Part shown: positions 27,501 to 42,500 of the stretch, one piece after another
Layout: each line of letters begins with the position of its first letter
Numbering within the stretch: position 1 is the first letter of the stretch
Assembly (NCBI GenBank): GCA_032622095.1
Contig: CP136061.1
Coordinates: forward strand, 97,771,345 to 97,835,344
Length of the DNA: 64,000 nt
Direction of reading: 5' to 3'
Source: Siphonodentalium dalli
Lineage: Eukaryota > Mollusca > Scaphopoda > Gadilida > Siphonodentaliidae
The notes under the pieces: model-generated
Databases searched by the model: none
What the model saw: the letters and a program-made list of their open reading frames with translations, nothing else
Told to the model about the DNA's origin: nothing
Translations under genes and position numbers: made by a program

Positions 27501-30500
27501 CGATATTGGGCGCGAAAATATCGCGCATAATATACCACTTCTGTTGACTGGTACTGTATATCAATAACAGCTAGTCGGGTTGGAACCTTCAAGACAACAG
27601 CAGATCACATAATAACTGTGCGCAATGACTTGGCGACAATATTCTCCTGTAGTCGCACATTTTCCTTGAAATTTTAAAGCATGATGCATCAAACTGTATA
27701 TCGTCAGTGAGTTAGCCAAAGATAATTTGATAAGAACATCCAACCAATAGTGTACTCCCGGTAAATTGTCGTAATAACTTGACGATAACATGGCGAATGA
27801 TGACAATGTCTCATATCCACACGTTTCAATGAAAATTGATGAACACAGGATGAATTGGTCCGTGTAATTGTAAAGTTGGAATTGTAGATATGTGATCAAG
27901 CGTCACTGCGCTGCGCCAGTTCATTGTTTACGGTGTTGTTGTTGGCACTGAATCTCTTGTGAATTACACTGGTGCATACAGTACATATACATGTATTTCC
28001 TCTCTTGTAAAACTACATGCATGTGCTTTGAAACAATCAGATTCAGCACACAGTCAACTGATTTGTCAACATTCTAATAGTAATAGCTGCTCGTTGAGTC
28101 GTTGTTGTTATTATTGTTACTATTGGTTGACATCGAAGCTCGTGCTAATTGTACCTGTATCCTCTTGTGTCAGTAAATGTGCCAGTGTTTTGATACTAAG
28201 TCACAACACTGTCAATTGCAACATCTTCACCGAGTCGAATGAAGTCAGACCCCGGATCACTCCATGAATCGATTTGGCATGAATCTTTACTCTCCAATTT
28301 AGTGGAAATTGTCAATTCTTAAGCCGATTTTCGCAGAATTTAAACTTGTCCGGTTATCAAAGGAACCGAAATCAGACCATGTTTACAACTGTCCACAATC
28401 GAACAGGTAACAGTTTCCCAAAAAACAATAGTTTGGATCAAATATGCACCGTCAAAGAAAAATGGCGAAATGATCTGAATGATAAAACGCGATCTTGAGA
28501 GAATAAGTTAACGTACTCATCAATATACGTACCGACCGCATAACACAGAATGAATGCCGCAATATTAAGCGCATATTAATACATATTAAATATCAGCAGA
28601 GTAAGATAATGCATACTGTATGGAGTCATTGCCGTATATAATATGGTCGCCGATAAATATACTATTGAATTTGACGGCATGACATTGAATCACGAAAATA
28701 TTTAATTTAGACAATTTTGATGGGCACATAAAATAACGGCATGGGACCGTCAAACTGATGAAACGGTATGGGACCGTCGATTATGACGGCCCGAAACCGT
28801 CGAACCACCGACAGTAATTTATAACAGTGTATAGCGTATATCCGGAGTCTCATAATGATCGTTGGGCATAAGCTGTTGTATTTGTTATCTGTTATTTTGT
28901 ATTCAGTCTTTTGTAAAAGTAACTACTTTAAAAAGTACACAGTTTTTAATAATTGATAACACTTTTCCACATAATTTGACCATGATATCGACCATTCACT
29001 GTAAACCCCAACTAAATTGTGAATAGCAGAATTGAATCAATAAACGTATATAAACGTATATAAACATTTCAGACAACGAACAACGGAACTGTACAACAGT
29101 ATCTCGTATAAACACATACAACCACCCCAAACTCAGGGACGTGGTTAAAGTGTGGGGAGGAATCTAATGTGTCAACATTTTCAAAAATTCGAAAATTCAT
29201 GTCCGGCTCGAAATCGGTTGAAAATTAAACAAAATAAATAGGTTAACCTTGTTTCGATCTTTCGATTTTCCAACTAGTCTGAAATATTATGTTGTTTTAG
29301 ATTAAATAACGCATACTTGTCTACCTTTTGGTAAAAGTTTTGGACTGAAATTGGCATTAGTTGGGAGATATCAAACTGTATGAGGTTGTCTGGTATGACA
29401 TTTCCAACATAGTGAAAGCGAGAAATACAATTTGGAACACTTGAAACAGAGGAATTTCCAGAACTTGTGATTTTTTGTCTGGTTCAATGGGTGCGGTCTG
29501 AGATGGTGTAGGTTAATTGTGCGTGGTCTGAAATGGTGATATACGTTTGTAAACTTATTGATTCAATTAGATTATTTACAGTTTAATTGGGGTTTACAGT
29601 GAGTGTCGATGCCATGGTCAAATTATGTGTTATACTGTTCGGTTGTTCGTTGGTAAACAAGCGATTCGTGGATGTTTATGCAGATGAATTTAGGCAGTTA
29701 ATCAAAGTGAAGGATCTCAAAAACTTCCAAGAATGTAAAATAGAGCGAAGATACTGCCTATGCCATTTGTTCTGGTGTGTAAGAGCTGGCTATGGACACC
29801 AGTCGCTTGAAATGTGAATAATTAAATGTTCAAATATGTTATGCATTTATGTTCAATGTTCTCAATAACACGTCCTAACAAGTCTGCAATGGAAAAACCC
29901 AGGGGTTTATAATTCCTATTAATAACACATAACGTCGCCTGAGCTTGTTATTAATCGAGCACACATATTTATAGTACAATACATTATATATCGTGATTTA
30001 TCAACTCCTTTCCGTACGATGTGGTGTGGAACTTTTAGAAAAGCATATATTAGTGCGGATTGTCTCCCATTCGAACCATTGTCATCATGCGATTCGTCTC
30101 GGGAGACAGTGTGTTCATCGGAGTGATAATCCGCAATGTCCATCTCCAACCAGCTCATAATTTTTATAATATTCTGAATTTCTGATACATTATATCTCAC
30201 GTGACTTTCTCACGTTCTGATTGGCTGCACACTGCTATACTATTATATAAATATTGCACGGCTTGGAGGTGACTATGCCAAAATAGTGGTCCGAGGGGAG
30301 GAATAGTCTCCGAGTCGGAGGCGAGGGGACTATTTTGGCATAGTCACCGACAAGCCGTGCAATATTTATTATATTTTATCGAACGTTTTTCATTCTGTCC
30401 CAGGACCCATAATGTCAAACAATTCACAATCATCTATATTCCATGTATTCCCTTTTCATTGCAGAACGATTTCAATATTTTCAGTGCAAAGTTTTGTTGT

Positions 30501-33500
30501 TTCGTTTTTTTTTTTGCTTGTCAGATTTTCTTCAGGCTTCTAATTGGGCAAATATTAAATTTTCTTCCTCGGGAAATATTAACAATGGAAAGCAGACATC
30601 GTTATGACATCAAATCAAAACAATACTTTTTGAACCGAAAACAAACTGTAGATTCGTTCACAAAATTTAGTATCGCGAACTAAGGAATAGACAAACATAT
30701 CGAAGCGATATTGTGATCAGCGGAGAAAGGAAAATTATAAATCCCCACATCAATCATGGGTAAAACATCACAAATAACATAAAGAAATTGCTTACGATCA
30801 GTTATTGTGCTCTAGTTGTCGATTACAAAGACATTTCGGATAAAAACATGTTGAACTTTTGAAACGAGGCGGAGATGACTTTCAAATTACCTCCCCGGAA
30901 TAGTGGGCATGCTAAAAAAAGATTTATGGATTTTCCAAGCGATAGTGGGTGTGCTAAAATTAGGAGGCCCACTATGGCTTCGTGTGCAACACTATCGATA
31001 ATAGTGAATGTCAATCAACAATCACAAGCGTGGATAAGGCTTATATAGCCGCCTAAAGTTACGGCCAATCTGAAACTATACCTTGTACGATACCTGTTGC
31101 ACTATCGGTATATCATTGTATTTATTGGTGAATTGTAATGATCTTACAACTGTCAGATCATAGTTATCCAATGTATTTAATAGTTTGTAGTTTAGTTGGC
31201 AAGCGACCAGTCCTAATTTTGTAATGCCAGTAGACGTTATTTATAACTTCCTTTCCGATTTCTAAAAGTTAGCCAAAATATCTTTGCTAATGACGTATTT
31301 ATAGAAATAAATGCATGAATCAAGAAGAAATGCTGTTAGATGTAACTAATAACAATAGTTATGCTCCCTTGCCATCGTCAAAAGAATGCCGTAAATTGTA
31401 AAATCTGAGACAGATTTTCAAAATTGACGGTAAATAAAAATGTGACAAAATCAGACAGAGAAATTGGGAGAGAATTGACACCAATGTTCGATATAATATA
31501 GTAAATAATGAATGTCTTGTCGTTGACTATGCCAATATAGTGGTCCTGCGGCTCGTGGACTATTCCTCCTCTCGTACCACTATTTTTGCATAGTCAGCTC
31601 CAAGCCATTCATTATCTATATTAGATCATGCCATACATGTCTACTCTGGCTAAGGCCATGTAGATATCATACTCCACTAGTACAAAACCTGGGAACTTCT
31701 TAAAGTTTTGACAGGGAACCTTATAAAATCGAAATAATAATGCGGGGAATATATTTTTAGTTATTATCTGTTCCTTAATAATGTACTCAATTGCAGGTGA
31801 ATGTTTCAACTCAAAATTTCATGATTTAAGTGAATTTGTGAGCAATTTTGCTTTGCGTCGCTTACAATTACGGAATTTCTCCTGGGTAATTAATTCAATG
31901 TTTTTTTGCGATATTGACTCGATATTTTTTCGCGTTTTTATAAGGTTCCCTGCCAAAACTTCAAAAAGTTCCAAGGTTTTGTACTGGTGGAATATGATCT
32001 CTACGGGCGTTAGCCAGAGTAGAGATTCATGACATGATCTATATCTATATAATATAATTTGTTCTCACCTGTATAAAGTTTTAAACCAGTGAAGCTAACT
32101 GGTTTTGATTCGCCGATCTGACTCAGCCATAGCGTGACGTTTACTAGATATTCTGTTCCGGGTTTCAGACCAACGACCGTGAATGGTGGTTCATCTAACG
32201 AGTATGTCTTTGTGTCAATGTCCAGCGTGTAATTCTTGATCAAAATTGGATCAACAGGAGGATCCCAGTCTAGGATCAGTCGGTCTGGGTATTTCTTCCC
32301 GCCAATTTGCAGTGTTAAATTACTTGCTGTGGGGAAATAAGATCACATGGCACCACTGTCAATAAGAACCTCAATACGTATATTGAATAGCTGCCTTTGA
32401 CATACAACTGAATATCTCAACCACATTCTAAATAGTCAATTAAGCGAACATTGTGCAATTTGCAGATCTATTGTCGAACCAATAGCTACATGTACCATAA
32501 TTATTATCGACACAATGGAATTTCTCAACCACAGTCCAAATCGCCAATTAAGCGAGTGTTGTGCAATTTACCGATTTATGTCGAGACAATAGCTCCATGT
32601 ACCATAATTATATCATGCAGTTAAGATAGACTGTATCTAATGTTTATGGTAAACCATTAATGCTGCACATAATAGAGTTTTTATATCCGAAAAATATGAA
32701 TGATATATATCAACGAAAACCTTAGCTGTTTTAATATGCATGGGAAACTTTATTTTTCTTCAAAAGACAAATAGTGTTTTATCTGTGGAGTATCGTTCGG
32801 TTACCTAAATAAATCTCATGCATGTACGATGTACGGATACAATTGTGTCCCAGTTTGGCTTACCATATATCCGGTACATCTCCTCCTTGTCAAAAGTCTC
32901 TGATATTTAAAAATGTTTTTTGTTCAACAATATTTCTCGAATATTGTTTAGACAGTTGACACATGCGGTTATTGTGACACACCGTTTAAGGATTTAAGAA
33001 CCATCAACTAGTTGGGAATTATATGATACTAGCTGATGTGCACGACTTCCTCCGGCTATAGAGGGATTTCTTTGTGATCATCTCTGTCTGGGAAGAATAT
33101 ACAGGGTCTGCACAAACTATTGTTCGATCGGTCCAGAAACATGCCTATATGAGCGTATACGAACTAGGTAGGGTCATATCCAAGGACACGGTCGCAAGTG
33201 AAATTGGACCCACCCATATTGTTCCAGGGACCAACGTAGGTCTATATACCAAATTTGAGTCGGATCGGTCGAGCAGTTTTCGCGTCTATACCACATCCTG
33301 AGAGAATGACATGTAGTCGCCAATGAGTAGTTAGCATGCGCAGAACGGGTTAAGCGTTCGTGGCAATATTCCTGCAGTTTTCCAGTTATCGGGCTTCAAT
33401 GAGAAGCACTCGATTTAATGCTACAATATCGGAAGTATACTAACATGGCACTGAAGAAAAATTTAGACCGAGTCCATGACTTGAATAAATATCTATGTGA

Positions 33501-36500
33501 TAGATATAAGTCGGTATACGTCACCGTATCTTATTGTTGGACATCAATTGATCCATAGGCCGTACGTACCGCTAATTTATGAATGAACAGGGTGTGTGTA
33601 AATTCAGGCTTCATGCTTCCACGTGATGTATCATGCAATCCCAAATACAAATCTATGGTGCTAATGTAATTTACCAGAGATGGGAACTTCATGGTGGCAG
33701 CTGGAAATTCAAAGACCGCCACTGCACAACAAATGTATGTCCCAACCGAATACTATAGCAAATTTGCTATATGGCACTGAAAGCTCAGCAAATACTTACT
33801 TGATCGACATTCGTGGGTCATGATATCGCCGTATGATTGATCGTTGCATTGACAAACACCGCCACGACAAACCCGCTGCTTACATTCACGCGTTGAGCTG
33901 CAGGCTGCACCAAAATCTTGAGCTGCAATCAAGTTATTATCTGTGTTACAATTCAATTCATTATTATTATTACAGAAATTTTGTCGATGATGGTGGTGTT
34001 TGGCAAGCAATTTTTCATACATGAACAACTCGAGGTTTGTAAAATGCGTTTCATTAAAACGCTGATATGTAGGTTTGTCGTTTGTTTATAACTGTACATA
34101 TTATATGTACGTATGTGTACATCTATACTACGGGGAAATGTCGTTATGTGGGCGATGGTGATGCCATAGCTTATCTACCCGTACGACACCCATGTCCCCT
34201 GTGTTCGTCTGCACCACATGTAACGATGTGACCTACCCATGGACAAATACATGTAGCACACATGTACCCAAATATAGTTCCCCTAAACCACATGTGGCAA
34301 TGTAACTTACACACAGAACACATATGCCCGGTCCAGGTCGCCCCTGTCGCACATCCACACTTCCCTCCATGACAGATCATGTTCACACTACACCTTGAAC
34401 CAGCAGCGCCGCACATATCTCCGACATCGAGATCTGGGACAAACAAAGATCTTAATTAGTATTCAGAATTCATATCATGAATAATTACAATATGTGAAAT
34501 ACATCAGATGAATTCTACAATCTTTACGTTGTGATGGAATTGATTCGACATCAAGCATCGTTCTCATGTTCGTGATGTTAGTCGTTTTCAAAAATATTAT
34601 TTAAAATCCCATCCCACGAGAACATATAAGATCCCAAGAAAACATATAAGATCCCACGAGAACATCTAACATCTCACGAGCATATCTCACATCTCACGAT
34701 AACATCTAATATCCCACGTGAACATCTCACATCCCACGATAACATCTAACGTCCCACGAGAACATCTAATATCCCAGGATAACATCTAACATTTAACATC
34801 CCATCCCACGATGATGTGATACGTGTACTTTCGTGTGGACGTGTTGCTTATGATCTACGGAATTAGTAGGTTATTGCAGTAAAATTGTAATGCGACATAT
34901 CAACTAGCTAGACTTGCACACATCAGCCAATATCTATACTTTTACATACTTCATAACCATTGTGCGATAGTTATGTTGTCCCTCCAAATCATCGATTCTT
35001 TATGAAAACGCTTATAATAAAATTTGCATCAAGCAATGATAAATTAATTATCGGCGTAATTATAAACAGCCCGAACCAGATCGAACCATCCCTGAAGTAT
35101 ATAGGGTCATGATTTTAGCGTGTGTATGTCTCACGGCAACCCGTCCATGCATACATCATTGTGGGGGGGGGGGGCACGACCGCACATAAGTACCGATATT
35201 AACCCCTATAACTTTCCAGAATTGCAATATTCTGCCGGCAATGCAATGACACATGCTTGGTTCGGACAGCATGTGGCCTTCGTACCTCTAAGTACTCCAC
35301 ACAAATATATAAGTGTGTGTGTAAGGGAAACTCCAATGACTATATTTTCAAAAAAACAAGGGCGAATCGCCCACACAAGCCTGACAACTTACCATCGAAA
35401 TGCCGCCAGCGACAAATGTGTTTGCCGTGAATGAAGCAGACCGGAACAGACAGTACCATGACCATAAGAACACAGTTTATCTAGTTATCCATCTTCTACT
35501 TAGTGATGCTGTTTTTTGTTTTTTGTTTTTTGTTTTGCAGAGTTTTACATTTAACCACTACCACCCTGTGAGTGCTCTGCATGGGTCAATTTAAAACTGA
35601 AATTACATGTATCGATGGAAGTGCATACGTGTAACATGCACTGTTAGAAAAAATACCGTCGCTGCCAACATTTGACCGCTAAACATACGGTCAGACCATA
35701 GCATGTTCCACGGTATAAAACCGTTTAAGTAAAGGGCAGACCGTAACCAATAACTGTCAGACCGTTGTATGTTTTACGGTTCAGCACCGTTTAATTAATA
35801 TCAAGACCGTATATATCCAATAAAGGTCAGACCAATGGTATTTTCCATGGGTCAACACCATTTTTTTGCTCTTAATTTGCTAATTTACCATAGGTATTAA
35901 CCAGGTTCTCATGGTGACAATATGATTTCCCGGTAGGCATTACGATTCATATGTTTTTGAATAGTCGAAACTAGTATTATTCGTAACTGAAAAATACATC
36001 TTAGTTCTTATGTTACGATCATAGTTTTGATGAAATGTAAATCCTCAATGCATAAAGTGATAGACAATACTTATGAAACTTTGCAGTTTGCAGAGGATCA
36101 AGCTTGATATCTGCCTTGTAGAATTTAATCCGGAAAAGGCTGCACACGCGTAATGTGTTCGCCTTTCACTAATTACTGTATAACTATGGCTGTAATTAAA
36201 AAACGATACTAGTAATAGCTGATAAGCCAACCCATTACTATTCAATTATGAGTAATACTAATTTCGACCATTCTAAAACATGAATCGGCATGCCATTTTA
36301 AGCCATAAAAAGAACAAAGCTACATGTTTCACAGTTAAAACTCAAATTTATGTACATTTAAAAGTAAAATCTCTTAATGGCATACTTTTTGGTAACATGC
36401 AAGGCGTGAAATTGTCCAGTCACTTGTAAACACATTTTTTGTTTTAGCAGGTGAATCCGTACATCATGACAATACACTACCTGTCTGAGGAAGTGGTATT

Positions 36501-39500
36501 TTTAGGCGCACCTTTATTGCGATATTGGGCGTGCTTAATTTAGATAAAGGCGTGATTACCCAAAAATCTGTCGCGCTTATTATTGCAATATTGAACGCAA
36601 AATATTGCGATACTAAGCGCGCTAAAAATTTCATACAGACCGATAGTGTTATATTTATATTAGACAAATACTGTGCATATAGTGTACATATAGCGTACAT
36701 ATAGCATTTACAACTATAATTATATACATATCTAAAACATTGTCTCTATTTATACAATAAACAGTATAGAAGAAGCAATAATTTGATTTAAATGTCACAA
36801 TTTTGAGCGCAAGATGTCGCAATATTAAGCGCAAAATATTGAGATATTAAGCGAAAAATATTGCAATAATATCACAAGCGACATGATTATAAGCGTTTCC
36901 ACTTGCAATATTATTGCGATATTGGGTGCGAAAATATCGCGCTTAATATACCACTTCGTTTGACTGGTACTGTATATCAATAACAGCTAGTTGGGATTGG
37001 AACATTCAAGACAACAGCAGATCCCATAATAACTGTGCGCAATAACTTGGCGACAATGTTCTCCTGTAGTCGCACATTTTCCATGAAATTTTAAAGCATG
37101 ATGCATCAAACTATATATTGGTATCACGAAACACTAACTTACATGTATATATAGTATCAATATCAGTGAGTCAGCCAAATATAGTTTGATAAGAACATCC
37201 AACCAATAGTGTTCTCCCGGTAAATTGTCGTAATAACTTGACGATAACATGGCGAATGATGACAATGTCTCATATCCACACGTTTCATTGAAAATTGATG
37301 AACACGGGATGAATTTATCCGTGTAATTGTAAAGTTGGAATTTTAGATATGTGATCACCCGTCACTGCGCAGCGTCAGTTCATTGTTTATGGTGTTGTTG
37401 TTGGCACTGGATCTCGTGTGAATTACACTGGTGCGTAGAGTACATGTACATGTATATCCTCTCTTGTAAATATACATGCATGTGCTTTGAAACAATCAGA
37501 TTCAGAAAACTGTCAACTGCATGGATGGTCTAATAGTATTAAATAGCTGCTCGTTGAGTCGTTGTTGTTATTATTGTCACTGTTGGTTGACATCGAAGCT
37601 TGTGTTAATTGTACATGTGTCCTCTCGTGTCAGTAAATGTGCCAGTGTTTTGATACTAAGTCACAACACTGCAACTTCAACATCAGCAATTCGTCGAATG
37701 AAGTCAGACCCAGGGCGGCGGATCACGCCATGATTGACATGAATCTCTACTCTCGAATTTAGTGGAAATTGTCAATGATTAAGCCGCTATTCGCTGAATT
37801 TCAACTTGTCCGGTTATCAAAGGAACCGAAATCATACCATCTTAACAGCTGTTCACAGCCGAAAAGGTAACAGTTTCCCCCCATAACAAGTTTTATATCA
37901 ACGATAAATCATAAAATGGCGAAGAAATGAGCTTTGCTAAAGCGGGAACTTAACCCCGAAATGAGAATTACGTACCGCGCGTACTCATGATAATTCGTAC
38001 GGCCCGCATAACACAGAATGAATGCCGCATTAATAATACATATTAAATATCAGCAGAGTAAGATTCAGTCATACTGCATGGAGTCATTGCCGTATATAAT
38101 ATGGTCGCCGATAAATATACTATTGAATTTTGAAGGCATGACATTAATTTCTAACATTGAGTATACGTACCGCCAACGCATTCAGTTCCATTCCAGTGTT
38201 CGTTGGTTTCACCACAGAGACACCTGCCTTCATATGAACACATCAGTCCCGGGAAACACGAGTCGGTGGGTAGCCTAACACACGTACCATTATACCGAGC
38301 CCTCTCTGAGAAAATAATGCATGGATTAAAGGCATAGTCCAGTTATTTTCAAGTAACATAATGTTTGCCAAATGTGATAAAAGTCACTACTAATCACTGG
38401 TCACTGCATAATTATGTATTGATCAACTCCGCCGTTTTCTTGTCGACAAAATGTTAAATACGCAGTCTCCAGTTCGTTCCTTCCACGGTGGTACAATTGC
38501 TTGGTCGACATTCATATTAACACACGTGTTGGTTTGCGTTTATTGCACACCGCCATTCTAGAATTTAATAATTGAAAACTAGACTTACAATCTTTATTAT
38601 GAAACAGGCGGGGCTTGTTATGTCATGTATGATGACATGTGCATTGCATAGTTCCAGTTTCACTGTCATATTATATACGTCGATTGACGTCAATGTCGTA
38701 ATATTCGTGTGAAATCGCTATAGGAGAATATGAAATGATCCAACACGACGGAGCGGTGTGTTTTTCAGAAATCCCTGTGTAAGGGGATTGTTATACATTA
38801 GCCGGGACACCTCAGTTTGCCGGGACAACTCGCTTGCGCTGTTATACATGAGTCGAGACAACTCGGTCAGCTGGAACAACTCGGTTTGACGTGCACAGAA
38901 ATAGCTGTCAATCACCGCGCGTGACGGTGTGGTGTGGATGGTTATTATACGTCACTCATATGACATGAAAATTACATGACTGACATCATGGTTGTCACAA
39001 TGACTCGTGTAACGTTCCCGGTTTTCATCACGACTAGCCGGGATGACTCGCTGTTACATGAACCGAGTTGTCCCGGCTAACCGAGTTGTCCCGGCTAGGC
39101 GGGACGGGTTATCCCGGGTGGCCGAGTTGGCTCGGCCAATGTGGCAGCTCACCATTATTTTAGTGAGAAATCGCAGAAGATCTAGGATGTCGGCAAACCG
39201 AGTTGCCCGGGCTCATCTAACAAGCCATTAATAATAACAAAAAATACTAACTTAGTGAGCATTGGTAACCATCGAAATAATGTGTATCATTGTGTAAACA
39301 AGTACAAACGCCAGCCTCCAAGTTGTCGGCTTCAATCATGCAGTGTCCTGTTTTACATAGGGTATGGCCGAAAAGCATTGGGTTGCATGTGTATCCGGCA
39401 TCTTTCTCTGTAATAAAAAGACAATGTTGCTTTTATCTCACCTGTAAGTAATTTTTTCCTTCACATAATTAGAATATGAATACAATTGCGAGAGATAAAT

Positions 39501-42500
39501 TTAATATGTGTACGAAATGAACAACATCTAGAAGGATTAGCTATTCCTATCAAAAGTGTTGTATTTGTCAATTCGCATACTTCGTTGCTAGGAATAATTT
39601 ATTCCAACACCAAAATGATTGACGCTTCAACATATTGTTCACATATACATGTGCATTACACGGAGTCACAGACACAGCGGGGTAGAGTCAATAAATTCAT
39701 CCTATAGCTCACTATGCAGTGGACGCGTTAGTGTATAAAACAATTGTTTTCAAAACGCGTCGTTTATATATTCTCTGTGTTCTCATTTTCTTGCTATTCG
39801 TACCATTACGTTTAGTAAGCAATCCATTCCGTTGAAAATATAGGTCGATATACGTATTTATTACATGATCCTACCCTTATTCCATTCAATAAACCCATTC
39901 TATACATTGTGATATTAAACGTTCGTTTAATAACAGGAAATAGTGCCAGGTGACCTTTGACTTCCGGTTTGTCGACCTGTTAACATTCCGTACGCTACGT
40001 CTCAAAATACTATGGCTTCCAATATTTTTCCAACAAACTATTACGAATGAAGAGTTTGAAAAGTTATGTCATTAAATATACGCTATTAAATGCGTTAAAA
40101 GGTCTGTATTTATCTGGGACTATTTCGTTACGCGGGCAAACAACGAATAGTTACGTGAAACGTCATCGCATGCCTTATAGAAGCCGACGTTAATTTCGCG
40201 TCACATTTGTCGATTTAAGTTTGTTTTGTCGATGTTTTGGATCATGTAATAAATAGAATCTACAACTCGTCCCCAGTTTATAACGGAAATTACAAAACTC
40301 GTCCAGTAAATTAGGTCTGGACCTCGCCAAAGGCTCGGTCCAGACCTAATTTACTGGACTCGTTTTGTAAATTCCGCTATAAACTGGGGACTCGTTGTAG
40401 ATCCTCTATATATATACCGAGTATGACACATTTCGGAACACCGTTTTAGAACAAGATCGGCATACTTCTCGCGACGTGCAAGCTCTGGTGTTGGCTATAT
40501 ATATAAGATTACCAGGTTATGCAAGGAGGGCCAGTAGACCATGTGGGGTATGTCCTTCGTGTCAGAATACCCTAACCCTATAGCCATAACCTTAGCCATA
40601 ACCATAACCATAACCCTAACCCCAATCCTGACCCTAATCCTAATACATATGGATAATTTAGGGGCTGTGTGGTTTCATGCATATATATGGCAAGAAACGT
40701 GGCCAACAGAAAATAGATTAGCATTTTTGTCCCAGTGATTAGTCCTGGGACAAGCCGAGACAGGCGAGACAGAACACAATAAAGTATATAGTCTGTCTCG
40801 CTCCTGTCCCAGTTTGGTCCCTGTTCTCTGGGTAAAACTACTCGATGTTTTTTTCTGTCTCGTTCCTGTCCCAGTAGAATCAGTTTGGTCCCTGTTCTCT
40901 GAGTAAAACTACTCAATGTTTTTTCTTCTGTCGACATGTCCTGTCTCAATAAAAAGTTCTGGGACAGACCGAGAAAGAATAATTTTGAAGCGGCTGTTAT
41001 TTGGGAACCATGGGACAAACTGATTATACTGGTACAGACCGAGACCAACCTATTTCTAATCTGTTCATATTACAAATATTATTTATATATGACGTTCCTG
41101 TCCCAATAGACAGGTCTGGGACAGACCGAGACAGACTCATTGTGATGCGGTTCTTATTTTGGAACCATGGGCCAAACTGATATGACTGGTACAGACCGAG
41201 ACAAACCAATATTTCTAATCTTTTCATATTAAAAATATGATTTATCTTTGATGTTTCCTGTCCCAGTAGAAAGTTCTGGGACAGACCGAGACAGAATTTT
41301 TTTGAAGCGGTTCTTATTTGGGAACAATGGGACAAACTGATATGACTGGTACAAACGGAGACAAACAATTTCTAATCTTTTCATATTAAAAATATTATTT
41401 ATCTATGATGTAACCTGTCCCAATAGAAAGGTCTGGGACAGACCGAGACAGAATAATTTTTAAGCGGTTCTATATTTTGTAAACCATGGGACAAACTGAT
41501 TTGACTGGTACATTACCGAGACAAACCAATTCCTAAACTTTTCATATTAAAAATATTAATTTATCTATGATGTGTCCTGTCCATCTAGAAAGCCTGGGAC
41601 AGACCGAGACAGAATTATTTTCAATCGGTTCTTATTTGGGAACCATGGGACAAACTACAGACCGAGACAAAACCAATTTCCAAGCTTTTCATTTTTTAAA
41701 TGTGATTTATACATGATGTTTCCTGTCCCAATAGAAAGGTTTGGGAGTCTGGGACAGACCGAGACATAATAATTTTTAAGAATTTTAAACAAATGTTTAA
41801 GTACATGCCGAAACTTACTGTCGCGACATCGCTTGGCTGAAGAATCCCAATAGTCCAAGAAGTCGTACATTCCACATTTGCATGTGTCGGTGTACAAACT
41901 ACACTGAAGGCCTTCACCGTTGCCTTCCCCACAGGTGTTGTCGTCTTGCAAGCCGCACTCAGATCCATATGTGCCACCTAGAATAATTAACCATGTCCAC
42001 ACTAAAGCATAATTGATGAGTTGTTATCCCATAGGACATGTTCAAATAATAAGTTTAACCCTTTCTGTACTAAAGCATCGTTGATTGGTAGTTATCCCAT
42101 AGGAAATGTTCAGATAATACGTTTAACCCTTTCTTTACTAAAGCATCATTGATGAGTAGCTATCCCATAGGAAATGTTCAAATAATAAGTTTAACCCTTA
42201 CTACACTAAAGCATCAATGCTGAGTAGTTATCCCATAGGAAATGTTCAGATAATATGTTTAACCCTTTCTATACTAAAGCATCATTGATGAGTAGTTATT
42301 CCATAGGAAATGTTCAAATAATAAGTTTAACCCTTTCTATACTAAATCATCAATGCTGAGTAGTTATCCCATAGGAAATGTTCAAATAATACGTTTAACC
42401 CTTTCTGTACTAACGCATCAATGCTGAGTAGTTATCCCATAGGAAATGTTCAGATAATAAGTTAACCCGTTCTATACTAAATCGTCACTGATGAGTAGTT

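Larger units (their letters stand above)
28830..32068. other. Intron with hairpins; no gene seen
   Basis: No supportable exon was found. Holds two related palindromes described separately (30244-30371 and 31505-31612), and a tract-like duplication around 31.66-31.71 and 31.95-32.01 kb (words GGTTCCCTGCCAAAACTTC and complement) that forms a wider inverted repeat. A 76-codon plus frame at 29587 resembles nothing known to me. Confidence 0.4.

Noticed and set aside
39251-39256. Donor for exon 39407-39252 at CAC/TAAG, one base from the consensus position
   Set aside because: It lacks GT; the adjacent gttagt keeps phase 1 and was used instead.
40567-40642. True telomere or subtelomere
   Set aside because: Only about 75 bp, degenerate and mixed with CCATAA words, in the middle of a gene; at most an interstitial tract.
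40578-41368. 156- and 114-codon minus frames with repeated SVCTSxISLSHGSQ
   Set aside because: Products of the 165-bp array; not conserved between units beyond the DNA repeat.
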